From Skermanella mucosa (GTDB taxonomy: Bacteria; Pseudomonadota; Alphaproteobacteria; Azospirillales; Azospirillaceae): DNA of 64,000 bases. Position numbers and translations under genes: made by a program. The DNA lies in assembly GCF_016765655.2 (NCBI RefSeq), contig NZ_CP086106.1, forward strand, positions 5,292,501 to 5,356,500. Direction: 5' to 3'. The notes under the pieces are model-generated. The model saw only the letters and a list, made by a program, of their open reading frames with translations, did not search any database and had not been told where the DNA came from. This document shows, piece by piece, positions 1 to 7,446 of the stretch (position 1 is the stretch's first letter; every line of letters starts with the position of its first letter).

Positions 1-533
1 GTCGCGATCGCCGTGGTCGCCGCCAGGGTCGCCGTGGCGCCGTTGGCGGCGAAGGCGGTTACCTCGGTCTCGACGTCGGTGAAGAACTGGGCGGCATTGG
101 GGAACGGCGGATTGTCGATGTCGCTGCCGGCGAAGATGTAGCGCCCCTCCACCTGGGTGCCGAGAAGCTGCACGACCTCGTCGTAGCCGCGTCGGGCGAT
201 GTCCTGGACCACCGTCTGGTTGGGTGGCGGGTTGCCGGTCAGCTTGGTCAGCTGCTCGCGCACGTCGCGCGCCACGTTCTTGATGCGGTCCATGGTCTCG
301 ACCGCGCTGGAGACCCGCAGCTTCGCGGAGGCGATGTTCTTCTGGTAGGTGTCCAGCTCGGTCACCTGGCCGCGCAGGTCGATCGACTGGCGCGCGTCGG
401 CACCCAGCCCGCCGTAGACGGACGTCTTCTTGCCGCTCGACACCTGCGCGGAAGTCTCGGTCAGGCGCTGCTGGATGGCCAGGTTCTGGGTTTGCAGCCG
501 CAGGAACTGTCCGTTGGTCGAGATCGAGGTCAT
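1..533 (-). CDS. flgL: Flagellar hook-associated protein 3 (FlgL), C-terminus cut by window edge
   Basis: FlgL forms the second hook-filament junction ring, between FlgK and flagellin, outside the cell. Reading leftward from the ATG at 533, the N-terminus begins MTSISTNGQFLRLQTQNL and continues with a flagellin-like heptad pattern (QQRLTETSAQVSSGKK, then a stretch with DLRGQVTELDTYQKNI). The motif EGRYIFAGSDIDNPPF is characteristic of FlgL proteins. About 177 codons are visible and no stop is reached, so the gene continues off the left edge. It starts 20 bases after the flgK stop, so the two are surely one flgK-flgL transcription unit, as in most flagellar systems. The identification rests on the N-terminal flagellin domain, the FAGSD motif and the position after flgK. 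Confidence 0.9.
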   Translation of the reverse strand, partial: MTSISTNGQFLRLQTQNLAIQQRLTETSAQVSSGKKTSVYGGLGADARQSIDLRGQVTELDTYQKNIASAKLRVSSAVETMDRIKNVARDVREQLTKLTGNPPPNQTVVQDIARRGYDEVVQLLGTQVEGRYIFAGSDIDNPPFPNAAQFFTDVETEVTAFAANGATATLAATTAIA

Positions 534-553
534 GGCCGGACTCCCTGGTCGGA

Positions 554-2029
554 TCAGCGCAGGATCGAGATGAGGTCGTTGAACAGCTGCCGGTTGGTCG
601 AGACGACCTGGGCGGAGCTGGAATAGGAGCGCTGCAGCTGGATCAGGAGCGATACTTCCTGATCCAGGTTAACGCCGGATTGATCGGACAGCTTCGTCGC
701 CAGATGGTCGCGCAGCGTCGTGGCGGGTTCGAGCTGGGCGGTGGTGCTGGCGCGCAGGTTCGTCTGGTGGCTGACCAGTTCGGCGGCGAACGACGCCAGC
801 GTCGTGCTGCCTGGCAGCACGGTGCTCAGGTCGGCGTTGGGGCCGAGGCCGGTGGTATCGAAGGTCTGGTCGCCGCCCAGCACGCTGTCGACGATCGTGC
901 GCAGCAGGTTGCTGTTCGCCGGGGCGGTGCCCGGCACGACCGGCGATCCGTCGCGCAGCAGGCTGGGCGTGTCGACGACCGCCTGGGCCACCTGGATCTG
1001 GTTGGCGAAGCCGACCGACGAGGTGGGCGGGGATGCCAGTGGGTCGTCCACCGGGACCACGCCCGTGCTGTCGGTGAACAGGAGCAGCCCGGCGCCCTCG
1101 AACGCCTCGCCCATGGTCTGGGCCATCTCGTCGAGCTGGGCCTGGAACTGCGGCAAGGTCTGGTCGCGCAGCGTGAGCAGCCCGCCCAGGTTGCCGCCTT
1201 GCGCCAGCCTTGCGGTGACGTCGGTTCCGGTCGAGGGATCGCCCAGGCGGATCGGGCCGATGGCGCCGGGATACGCCGCCTGCGGGTTGATCGAGACCTG
1301 GGAGATGGACAGGGGCTGATAGCCGGCCTCCAGATAAGGCTGGCCGAACCGGTCGAGGATCGAGACCGTGCCATCGCCCCGGCGCATCACGTTGACCTCG
1401 ATCTGCTCGGAGATCTTCCGCAGCGCCTCGTCCCGCTGGTCCTCCAGGTCGGGCTGGGGCTGGCCGGTGGCGGTCAGCGAGCGGATCTGCCGGTTGAGGT
1501 CGTCGACCCGCTGGAACTGGTTGTTCAGGTCGGTCAGCGCATCCTCGATGTCGACCTGAACCTGGGTGCGGATGTCGTTGATGCCGTCGGCCACCCGGTT
1601 CAGCGTCCGGGCGACGGTGTCGGCCAGCGAGACCACCTCGTTCTGGAGCGGGACGGAGTTGGGCGTATCCATCAGCCGGGTGAAGCCGTCCTTCATCTGG
1701 TTGAGCACGTTGCCCAGGGAGCTTTCCGACTCGGGATCGCCATGCAGGGTCTCGACCTGGCCCAGGTACCGCTCCGTCACGCTCAGGTTGGCGACCCGGC
1801 TGCCCTGCTTGCGCACCTCGTTCTGAAGCGCCGTGTCGACCTCGCGCTCGACGTTGCCGGTCTGGACGCCGACGCTCTGGCCCTGGATGACCTGGGTATA
1901 CTGGGTCTGGATCTTGCGCGTATAGCCGGGAGTGTCGGCATTGGCGATGTTGCGCGAGACGACGTCCAACCCTTGCTGGACAGTCCGAAGTCCGCTCATC
2001 GCCGTGCGCAGGGAAACGTCGAGGCCCAT
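554..2029 (-). CDS. flgK: Flagellar hook-associated protein 1 (FlgK)
   Basis: FlgK is the first hook-filament junction protein, secreted through the flagellar export apparatus. With the ATG at 2029 the protein is 491 aa and starts MGLDVSLRTAMSGLRTVQQG. The rod/hook signature NIANADTPGYTRK follows, and the C-terminus ends with the conserved FlgK pattern SGVNLDQEVSLLIQLQRSYSSSAQVV. An in-frame ATG at 2041 (MVDQMGLD) is an equally possible start. Longer readings add an unconserved arginine-rich tail and were not used. The gene is downstream of a strong sigma-54 promoter-like sequence (2085-2100) and an FlbD-like palindrome (2187-2205), so it is probably a late, FlbD/RpoN-dependent gene. It is followed after 20 bases by flgL. 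Confidence 0.93.
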   Translation of the reverse strand: MGLDVSLRTAMSGLRTVQQGLDVVSRNIANADTPGYTRKIQTQYTQVIQGQSVGVQTGNVEREVDTALQNEVRKQGSRVANLSVTERYLGQVETLHGDPESESSLGNVLNQMKDGFTRLMDTPNSVPLQNEVVSLADTVARTLNRVADGINDIRTQVQVDIEDALTDLNNQFQRVDDLNRQIRSLTATGQPQPDLEDQRDEALRKISEQIEVNVMRRGDGTVSILDRFGQPYLEAGYQPLSISQVSINPQAAYPGAIGPIRLGDPSTGTDVTARLAQGGNLGGLLTLRDQTLPQFQAQLDEMAQTMGEAFEGAGLLLFTDSTGVVPVDDPLASPPTSSVGFANQIQVAQAVVDTPSLLRDGSPVVPGTAPANSNLLRTIVDSVLGGDQTFDTTGLGPNADLSTVLPGSTTLASFAAELVSHQTNLRASTTAQLEPATTLRDHLATKLSDQSGVNLDQEVSLLIQLQRSYSSSAQVVSTNRQLFNDLISILR

Positions 2030-2084
2030 CTGATCCACCATCACCCGCAGGCCCGCCGGATGCGGAACCTGTCGCCACCTTCCA

Positions 2085-2100
2085 AGCAAACTCCGGGCCA
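2085..2100 (-). promoter_or_regulatory. Sigma-54 (-24/-12) promoter for flgK-flgL
   Basis: Read on the minus strand this is TGGCCCGGAGTTTGCT. It has GG and GC exactly 10 bases apart and differs from the RpoN consensus TGGCAC-N5-TTGCW at only one position of the conserved core. A start near 2074 would leave a leader of about 45 bases before the flgK ATG at 2029. It lies about 90-105 bases downstream of the ftr-like palindrome, the distance expected for an FlbD-type enhancer. The call is from motif and position only. Confidence 0.75.
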
Positions 2101-2186
2101 GAAGTAGGATTCTTCGAGCGCAAAGGGCCTTCGCGGCGACGGCGACTGTCCGAGGGGTCGGCGCGGCGGCTGAGCCGGCGAGGAAT

Positions 2187-2205
2187 CCCGGCAAAATCTG
2201 CCGGG
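2187..2205. promoter_or_regulatory. FlbD-type (ftr-like) palindromic element, flgK/chemoreceptor intergenic region
   Basis: CCCGGCAAAATCTGCCGGG is a perfect 7-bp inverted repeat with a 5-base AT-rich centre. Read on the other strand it matches the element upstream of fliF (13536-13551) at 16 of 19 aligned positions. A half-site TGCCGGGG is repeated at 2199-2206 and 2219-2226, 20 bases apart (two helical turns). Caulobacter ftr elements bound by FlbD are GC-rich palindromes of this kind, and flbD is in this window. It lies in the 333-base gap 2030-2362 between divergent flgK and the chemoreceptor, which also contains GANTC sites at 2108-2112 and 2183-2187 and no further gene. Confidence 0.6.
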
Positions 2206-2362
2206 GGCATGCACGCTTTGCCGGGGTGCCGGAGCAGGACGGACGCTATAGGGCCTATGCCATTTATGCTAATTTTGTTCCATGCCGTGACATGAAACCT
2301 TCTGCATCAGACCCTTCCGTGCCTGCTCCAGCCCGTGCATCCCAGCCTAGGACCGCGCAGCC

Positions 2363-4054
2363 ATGCCACACCTGACGCTTCGCCAACGCCTGACCGGCCT
2401 TGCCGCCGGCCTGACAATCGCCGCCGGAGTCACGGGAAGCATCGGGGCCGCGGGTATCGTCGCGTCCAACCGGGCCGCCGACGACCTGACCGTCATGTCG
2501 GACGCCCTGGCCAGCCATCTGCTCGGCGACATGATGCACGACGCCCTGCGCGCCGACGTCCTGACCGCCCTGCTGTCCAGCGCCTACGGAACGCAGGAGA
2601 GCGACCATGACGCGACGCGGGAAGCACTCGACGAGCATGCCGGGACCTTCCGCGCGGCGCTCCGGGCCAATGCGGAGCGGGCCGGCCTCGACGGGGAGAT
2701 CAAGGCGGCCCTGGACGAGGTCGAGCCGGCGCTCAACCGGTACATCGCCGCGGCGGAGACGATCGTCGGCCTGACGCTGACCAGCCCGGTCGAGGCCCAG
2801 GTCCGCATGCCGGACTTCATCGAGGCGTTCGAGACCCTGGAGGAGCGCAATGGCGCCATTTCCGACCTGATCGGGCGCCGCAAGGCGGAACGTGCCCTGC
2901 ACAGCGCCACGACCGGCCGCTTCACGATCGCGCTGACCGCGGCGATCACGCTGCTGACCATCGCCGCGGCGCTGGTCCTGTCGGTGCTCAGCGTCAGATC
3001 GATCACCCGGCCCCTCGCGCAGGCGGCCGCCGCGATCCAGGCGATCGGCGCGGGGCGGCGCGACGTGGCGCTCGACGGAACCGGGCCCGACGACGAACTC
3101 GGGAAGGTCGCCAGGGCGATCCTGACCATGCAGACCCAGGCATCCGCGCTGGATGCGATGCGCGCGGCGGAGGACGCGCGGCGGGACGCGGCGTCGCGGG
3201 AAGCCCTGCGCATGGCCGAGGCCACCGGCCGTTTCAACGACGGAGTCGCCGGCGTCGTCGCCGCCCTCCTCGGGGCCGACCGGGACCTGCGCGTGGTCGC
3301 CGAAGGGATCTCGGCCCAGGCCGCCACGGCGAGCCGGCAGGCCCAGGCCGTCCAATCCGCCGCCGGAAGCACCGCATCGGCCGTCGAGAGCATCGCCTCC
3401 GCTTCGGAGGGTCTGGCGTCGTCGGTGAAGGAGGTCGGCGGCCGCACCGCCGAGGCGGCGGCCGTGACGCGCGAGGCGGTCGCGCATACCGGGCAGGCCG
3501 CCGCGCGCATCCAGGATCTGGAAGGCGCGGCGCAGCGGATCGGCGACGTCGTCCGCCTGATCAACGGCATCGCGGAGCAGACCAACCTGCTGGCGCTGAA
3601 CGCCACCATCGAGGCGGCAAGGGCCGGAGAGGCCGGCAAGGGCTTCGCCATCGTCGCCCAGGAAGTCAAGGTGCTGGCGAACCAGACCGCCTCGGCGACG
3701 GCCGAGATCTCGACCCAGATCGCCGGCATCCAAACGGAGACCGGCATGGCGGTGGAGGCGATGCGGGAGGTCGCGGCGACGGTCGAGCGGGTCAATGCGA
3801 TCGCGACCGCCATCGCCGGTTCGGTCGAGCAGCAGAGCGCCGCGACCGAACGGATCGCGTCGAGCATGGTCGACAGCGCCGGGGCGGCGCGGGAGATCAC
3901 CGGCAGTCTCGGCAGCGTGACCCGGGCGATCCGCGAAACCGACGAGGCGGTCGGGCGGATGACCGGCTCCGCCGTGCAGATCGCCCGGCAGATCGACACC
4001 CTGCGGGCGGAGGCCGCCCGGTTCACCGCCGAGCTTCAGTCGGGGAAAGCCTGA
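2363..4054 (+). CDS. Methyl-accepting chemotaxis protein (transmembrane chemoreceptor)
   Basis: A 563-aa chemoreceptor that would signal to CheA/CheW. There is an N-terminal membrane segment at about residues 12-32, then a helical periplasmic ligand domain of about 150 residues. The second membrane segment is at about 186-210 ([17 protein letters not shown]). A HAMP linker follows ([14 protein letters not shown]), then a long coiled coil. The highly conserved signalling tip contains [20 protein letters not shown] and [17 protein letters not shown]. It ends without a CheR-binding NWETF-type pentapeptide. It is transcribed divergently from flgK. Its ligand cannot be read from the sequence. The shortness of the periplasmic part suggests a four-helix-bundle sensor, which is an inference. 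Confidence 0.93.
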   Translation: MPHLTLRQRLTGLAAGLTIAAGVTGSIGAAGIVASNRAADDLTVMSDALASHLLGDMMHDALRADVLTALLSSAYGTQESDHDATREALDEHAGTFRAALRANAERAGLDGEIKAALDEVEPALNRYIAAAETIVGLTLTSPVEAQVRMPDFIEAFETLEERNGAISDLIGRRKAERALHSATTGRFTIALTAAITLLTIAAALVLSVLSVRSITRPLAQAAAAIQAIGAGRRDVALDGTGPDDELGKVARAILTMQTQASALDAMRAAEDARRDAASREALRMAEATGRFNDGVAGVVAALLGADRDLRVVAEGISAQAATASRQAQAVQSAAGSTASAVESIASASEGLASSVKEVGGRTAEAAAVTREAVAHTGQAAARIQDLEGAAQRIGDVVRLINGIAEQTNLLALNATIEAARAGEAGKGFAIVAQEVKVLANQTASATAEISTQIAGIQTETGMAVEAMREVAATVERVNAIATAIAGSVEQQSAATERIASSMVDSAGAAREITGSLGSVTRAIRETDEAVGRMTGSAVQIARQIDTLRAEAARFTAELQSGKA

Positions 4055-4162
4055 CCGGAGATCGGCGGTGAACCGGGCGGGACGGCGAAGGCCGGGATGT
4101 TCCCGGCGTCGCGCCGGTGTTACGGTGCGGCGGTCCAAGTCCCCACGGAACGATGCCTGCCG

Positions 4163-6727
4163 ATGCTCGCCGACCTTCTCAAGACCGCCCAGCACCATCA
4201 CGAAGCGGGACGCTTGGCCGAGGCGGCCCGGGCGTGTCGGCAGGCGCTGGACTTGGCGCCACCGGCCGGCACCCTGCTGGTGATCGGTCAGGTCGGCGCG
4301 CAGGCCGGCGACTGGGATCTGGCGGCCGACGCCTTCGGCGCCCTGCTGCTAGTGCGCCCCGACGATCCCGACATCCTGCTGGAATACGGGATAGCCCGGC
4401 GGCGCCAGGGACGCCCGGACGCCGCGGCCGAAGCCTACCGGCGGGCCATCGACCTCGAGCCCGGGATGGTCGAGGCCTGGCTCAACCTGGGCCACGCGCT
4501 TCTGGAGCAGGGGGATCCCGCGGAGGCCGCCGCCGCCTTCGGCACCGCCGCGGCGCTTGACCCAGGCAGGCCCTCGGCCCATGCCAATCTCGGCATGGCG
4601 CTGCTGGCCGCCGGCGATCCCGCCGGGGCGGAGGCCGCTTTCCGCGACTCCCTGGCGCGCGATCCGCTCGGCACGCCGGCGCTCGCCGGGCTGGGCAGCG
4701 CCCTGATCCGGCTGGGCCGCCTGTCGGACGCGACGGAGGTCCATCGCCATGCCGCGACCCTGGATCCCGCCCAGGCTTCCGCCTGGCACGACCTGGCCAT
4801 GACCCTGATCGCCCGGGAACTGCCGGAACAGGCGGCCTCGGCCGCCCGCCGCGCGACCCTGTGCGACCCGGCCGACCCGGCGGCCCCGCTGACGCTCGGC
4901 AACGTCCTGCTCGTCCTGGACCGGCTCGACGGGGCGGAGCAAGCCTACCGGCGCGCCGCGTCGCTGCGTCCCGACGAAAGCGACGCCTGGAACAACCTGG
5001 GCTTCTGCCTGAACCGCCTGGGCCGGCACGGCGACGCCCGCGACGCCCTGGCCCGGGCCGCCGCCCTGGATCCCTGCTTCGCGGCGGTCTGGTGCAACCT
5101 GGGGGCCGCACTCGCCGGCCTCGGCCGCCATGGGGACGCCGCCGCGATGTGGCGGCGCACCCTCAGGCTCCGGCCCGACCATCCGGAGGCGCTGATCAGC
5201 CTGGCCAACGCCTTCCTGCGCGAAAACCGGCTCGGCACCGCGGCCGCGACGCTGGCCCATGCCCTGGCCCTGACGCCGGATTTTCCGCGCGCCCAGACGA
5301 TGCTCGGTAACATGCTGCTGGACCAGGGCGACCTGGACCGCGCCCGGAAGGCCTTCCGCCAGGCCTATCGCCTGCGCGGCGACCCCGGGCTGGAGGTTAA
5401 GGAAGCGCTGGCTCTCCCGATCATCCCGGAGTCGGAGGCGCATATCCGCGAGGTCCGCGAGCGGCTGGCGGACGGCGTGGCGCGGCTGGCCGAACGCGGC
5501 ATCCGGCTGCACGACCCGCTCGCCCAGGTCGGCCAGACCTGCTTCTACCTGGCCTACCACGCCGCCGACGACCTGCCCCTCCAGCGGGCCGTCGCCAGCC
5601 TGTACGAGGCCGCCTGCCCCGACCTGCTCCAGGACCGCGCCGACCCGCCGCCCCGGCCCGACGGCCGCACCCATATCGGCTTCGTCTCCCAATACTGGCA
5701 CCAGCACACCATCGCCAAGCTCAACCTCGGCCTGATCCGGAACCTCGACCGCGAGCGCTTCCACGTCACCCTGTTCACCACCCCCCACGCCGGCGACGCC
5801 ATGCGCCACGCCCTGGTCCGCGCCGCCGACGCCACCGTCGAGCTGCCCCTCGACCTCAAGGCCGCCCGCGACGCCATCGCCGCCCGGCGACTCGACGTGC
5901 TGTACTACGCCGACATCGGCATGTCGGCCCTGACCTACTTCCTCGCCTTCGCCAGGCTCGCCCCGCTGCAGTGCCTGACCTGGGGCCACCCCGACACCAC
6001 CGGCATCCGCAACCTCGACCGCTTCCTGTCGTGCGGCGCCATGGAGCCGGACGGCGCCGAGCGCCACTACTCCGAGCGCCTGGTCCGCCTGCCCGGGACC
6101 ACCCTGCACTACGCAAGGCCCCGCCTGCCCGCCCGGCCCAAGCCGCGCTCGGCCTTCGGCCTGCCCGACGATGCCCGCCTCTATGTCTGCCCGCAGAGCC
6201 TGTTCAAGATCCATCCCGACTTCGACCGAGCCCTGGTCGACCTGCTGCGGCGCGACCCCCAGGGGCTGGTGGTCCTGCTCTCGGGGCGAGACCGCAACCT
6301 GGACGGCCTGCTGCGCCGCAGGCTCGCCGCCGCCGGAGCGGACGTCGCCGCGCGCTTCCGCTTCCTGCGCCAGATGCCGCTGCCCGACTTCCTCAGCCTG
6401 GTGGCGTGCAGCGACGTCATGCTCGACCCGCTGCACTACAGCGGCGGCAACACCAGCCTGGAGGCCTTCGCGCTGGGCACCCCGATCGTCACCTGGCCCG
6501 GCGCCTTCATGCGCGGTCGCCACACCTACGGCTTCTACCGCCTGATGGGACTGGACGACTGCGTCGCCCGGGACCACGGACACTATGTCGATCTAGCCCT
6601 CGCCCTCGCCCGCGAGCCCGACCGCAGGACGCACGTCATCCGAAGCGTCCTCGACCGCGTCCCCGTCCTGTTCGACGACACACATAGCGTCCGGGCCATC
6701 GAAAACGAAATCCTCCGGGCCCAATGA
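4163..6727 (+). CDS. TPR protein with GT41-like glycosyltransferase domain (candidate flagellin glycosyltransferase 1)
   Basis: A cytoplasmic 854-aa protein. Residues 1 to about 420 are tandem TPR units (repeats of the type EAWLNLGHALLEQGDPAEAA). From about residue 498 there is a GT-B glycosyltransferase domain of the O-GlcNAc transferase/HMW1C group, seen in THIGFVSQYWHQHTIAKLN, TWGHPDTTG, QSLFKIHPDFD and LDPLHYSGGNTSLEAFALG. The DLSGHT motif of canonical OGT is missing, and GHPDTTG recalls the GHPATTH motif of HMW1C-type N-glycosyltransferases. The start at 4163 (MLADLL) is chosen by homology. An ATG at 4097 with a better ribosome site is possible. Its neighbours (flbT, a second TPR glycosyltransferase, sugar genes) suggest flagellin modification, as Caulobacter FlmG does. 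The sugar donor is unknown. Confidence 0.85.
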   Translation: MLADLLKTAQHHHEAGRLAEAARACRQALDLAPPAGTLLVIGQVGAQAGDWDLAADAFGALLLVRPDDPDILLEYGIARRRQGRPDAAAEAYRRAIDLEPGMVEAWLNLGHALLEQGDPAEAAAAFGTAAALDPGRPSAHANLGMALLAAGDPAGAEAAFRDSLARDPLGTPALAGLGSALIRLGRLSDATEVHRHAATLDPAQASAWHDLAMTLIARELPEQAASAARRATLCDPADPAAPLTLGNVLLVLDRLDGAEQAYRRAASLRPDESDAWNNLGFCLNRLGRHGDARDALARAAALDPCFAAVWCNLGAALAGLGRHGDAAAMWRRTLRLRPDHPEALISLANAFLRENRLGTAAATLAHALALTPDFPRAQTMLGNMLLDQGDLDRARKAFRQAYRLRGDPGLEVKEALALPIIPESEAHIREVRERLADGVARLAERGIRLHDPLAQVGQTCFYLAYHAADDLPLQRAVASLYEAACPDLLQDRADPPPRPDGRTHIGFVSQYWHQHTIAKLNLGLIRNLDRERFHVTLFTTPHAGDAMRHALVRAADATVELPLDLKAARDAIAARRLDVLYYADIGMSALTYFLAFARLAPLQCLTWGHPDTTGIRNLDRFLSCGAMEPDGAERHYSERLVRLPGTTLHYARPRLPARPKPRSAFGLPDDARLYVCPQSLFKIHPDFDRALVDLLRRDPQGLVVLLSGRDRNLDGLLRRRLAAAGADVAARFRFLRQMPLPDFLSLVACSDVMLDPLHYSGGNTSLEAFALGTPIVTWPGAFMRGRHTYGFYRLMGLDDCVARDHGHYVDLALALAREPDRRTHVIRSVLDRVPVLFDDTHSVRAIENEILRAQ

Positions 6728-6830
6728 AATCGGGCGGAGCCTGAACGTCCGCGAAGCAAACATCTTCCGCTGCCCATGAGCGTTCGCGCGCCGCCTTGCG
6801 CCCGGTCCGTGCCGTCCCGGCGTTTTCTCA

Positions 6831-6860
6831 AAAGTGTTACATCTTGAAGTGTAACTCTTT
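6831..6860. promoter_or_regulatory. 30-bp dyad upstream of flbT
   Basis: AAAGTGTTACA and TGTAACTCTTT form an 11-bp inverted repeat with one mismatch and an 8-base spacer. It sits about 130 bases before the flbT start, in the 262-base gap 6728-6988. It could be an operator or a weak terminator for the upstream glycosyltransferase gene, since the arms start with an A run and end in a T run. No convincing sigma-54 or CtrA box was found in this gap. Confidence 0.4.
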
Positions 6861-6988
6861 CTTGCAAGCTACTTTGAAGACGGACATAATCCCGGCTATC
6901 AACACCGGGCGGGGCAAGCTCTGAAGGCCACCCGCGATGCCAAGCAACGACCGCAAGCCAGCAACGACTGCAAGAGGGTGGCACGACA

Positions 6989-7405
6989 ATGACCGAAACG
7001 ATCGAAATGATTGCTCTCCCGCTCGAGCCCGGCGGCACCGTCATCGTCAAGGGCGTTCCGATCCACATGCAGGACGACGGCACGGTCATGGTCCCCAAGG
7101 ACACCCCGACCCTGACCCGCGAACAGTTGATCCTGGACGAGAAGGATGCCGACACGGCGACCAAGCGCATCTATTACGCGCTTCAGCTGATGACGCTCGA
7201 CAGCGCTTCCGCCGGCATGTACCACGGCAAGCTGATTTCGCTGCTCGACGACCGGGCGGAAGCGACCGAACTCCAGCCGGTGCTGCGCAGCCTGGCGATC
7301 ATCTCGGAGCTGAGCCGTAAGGGCGAATACCTCGCCGCGCTGGAGGTTTGCCGCCACCTGATTCAGTTCGACGACGCGCTGGTCCGCGAGTTCCCGGCCG
7401 GCTGA
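6989..7405 (+). CDS. flbT: FlbT-like flagellin synthesis regulator
   Basis: A 138-aa protein matching the FlbT family in length and layout. The pattern resembles Caulobacter FlbT: an N-terminal LPLEPGGTVIVKGVPI, then LTREQLILDEKDADTATKRIYYALQLM, and a C-terminal helix EYLAALEVCRHLIQFDDAL. In Caulobacter, FlbT acts after transcription, binding the 5' region of flagellin mRNA and lowering its translation until the hook is complete. FlaF, its usual partner and neighbour, is not adjacent here. Instead flbT lies between two TPR glycosyltransferase genes, 42 bases before the second. The family assignment is from remembered sequence patterns and is good but not certain. Confidence 0.78.
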   Translation: MTETIEMIALPLEPGGTVIVKGVPIHMQDDGTVMVPKDTPTLTREQLILDEKDADTATKRIYYALQLMTLDSASAGMYHGKLISLLDDRAEATELQPVLRSLAIISELSRKGEYLAALEVCRHLIQFDDALVREFPAG

Positions 7406-7446
7406 TGTCCGGCGCCATGGTGAGTCCGGGTTTCACCGGTTAGAGC

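Noticed and set aside
680-2107. Long plus-strand reading frame opposite flgK (475 codons)
   Set aside because: Arg/Gly/Val/Leu-rich translation with no domain; it is the high-GC shadow of flgK, whose motifs are clear.
2264-4201. Long minus-strand frame opposite the chemoreceptor (645 codons)
   Set aside because: Low-complexity Arg/Asp/Gly composition and full overlap with a well-supported chemoreceptor gene.
6836-6870. Sigma-54 promoter for flbT around TTGC at 6861-6865
   Set aside because: TTGC is present but there is no GG 10 bases upstream of GC, so the -24 element is missing.
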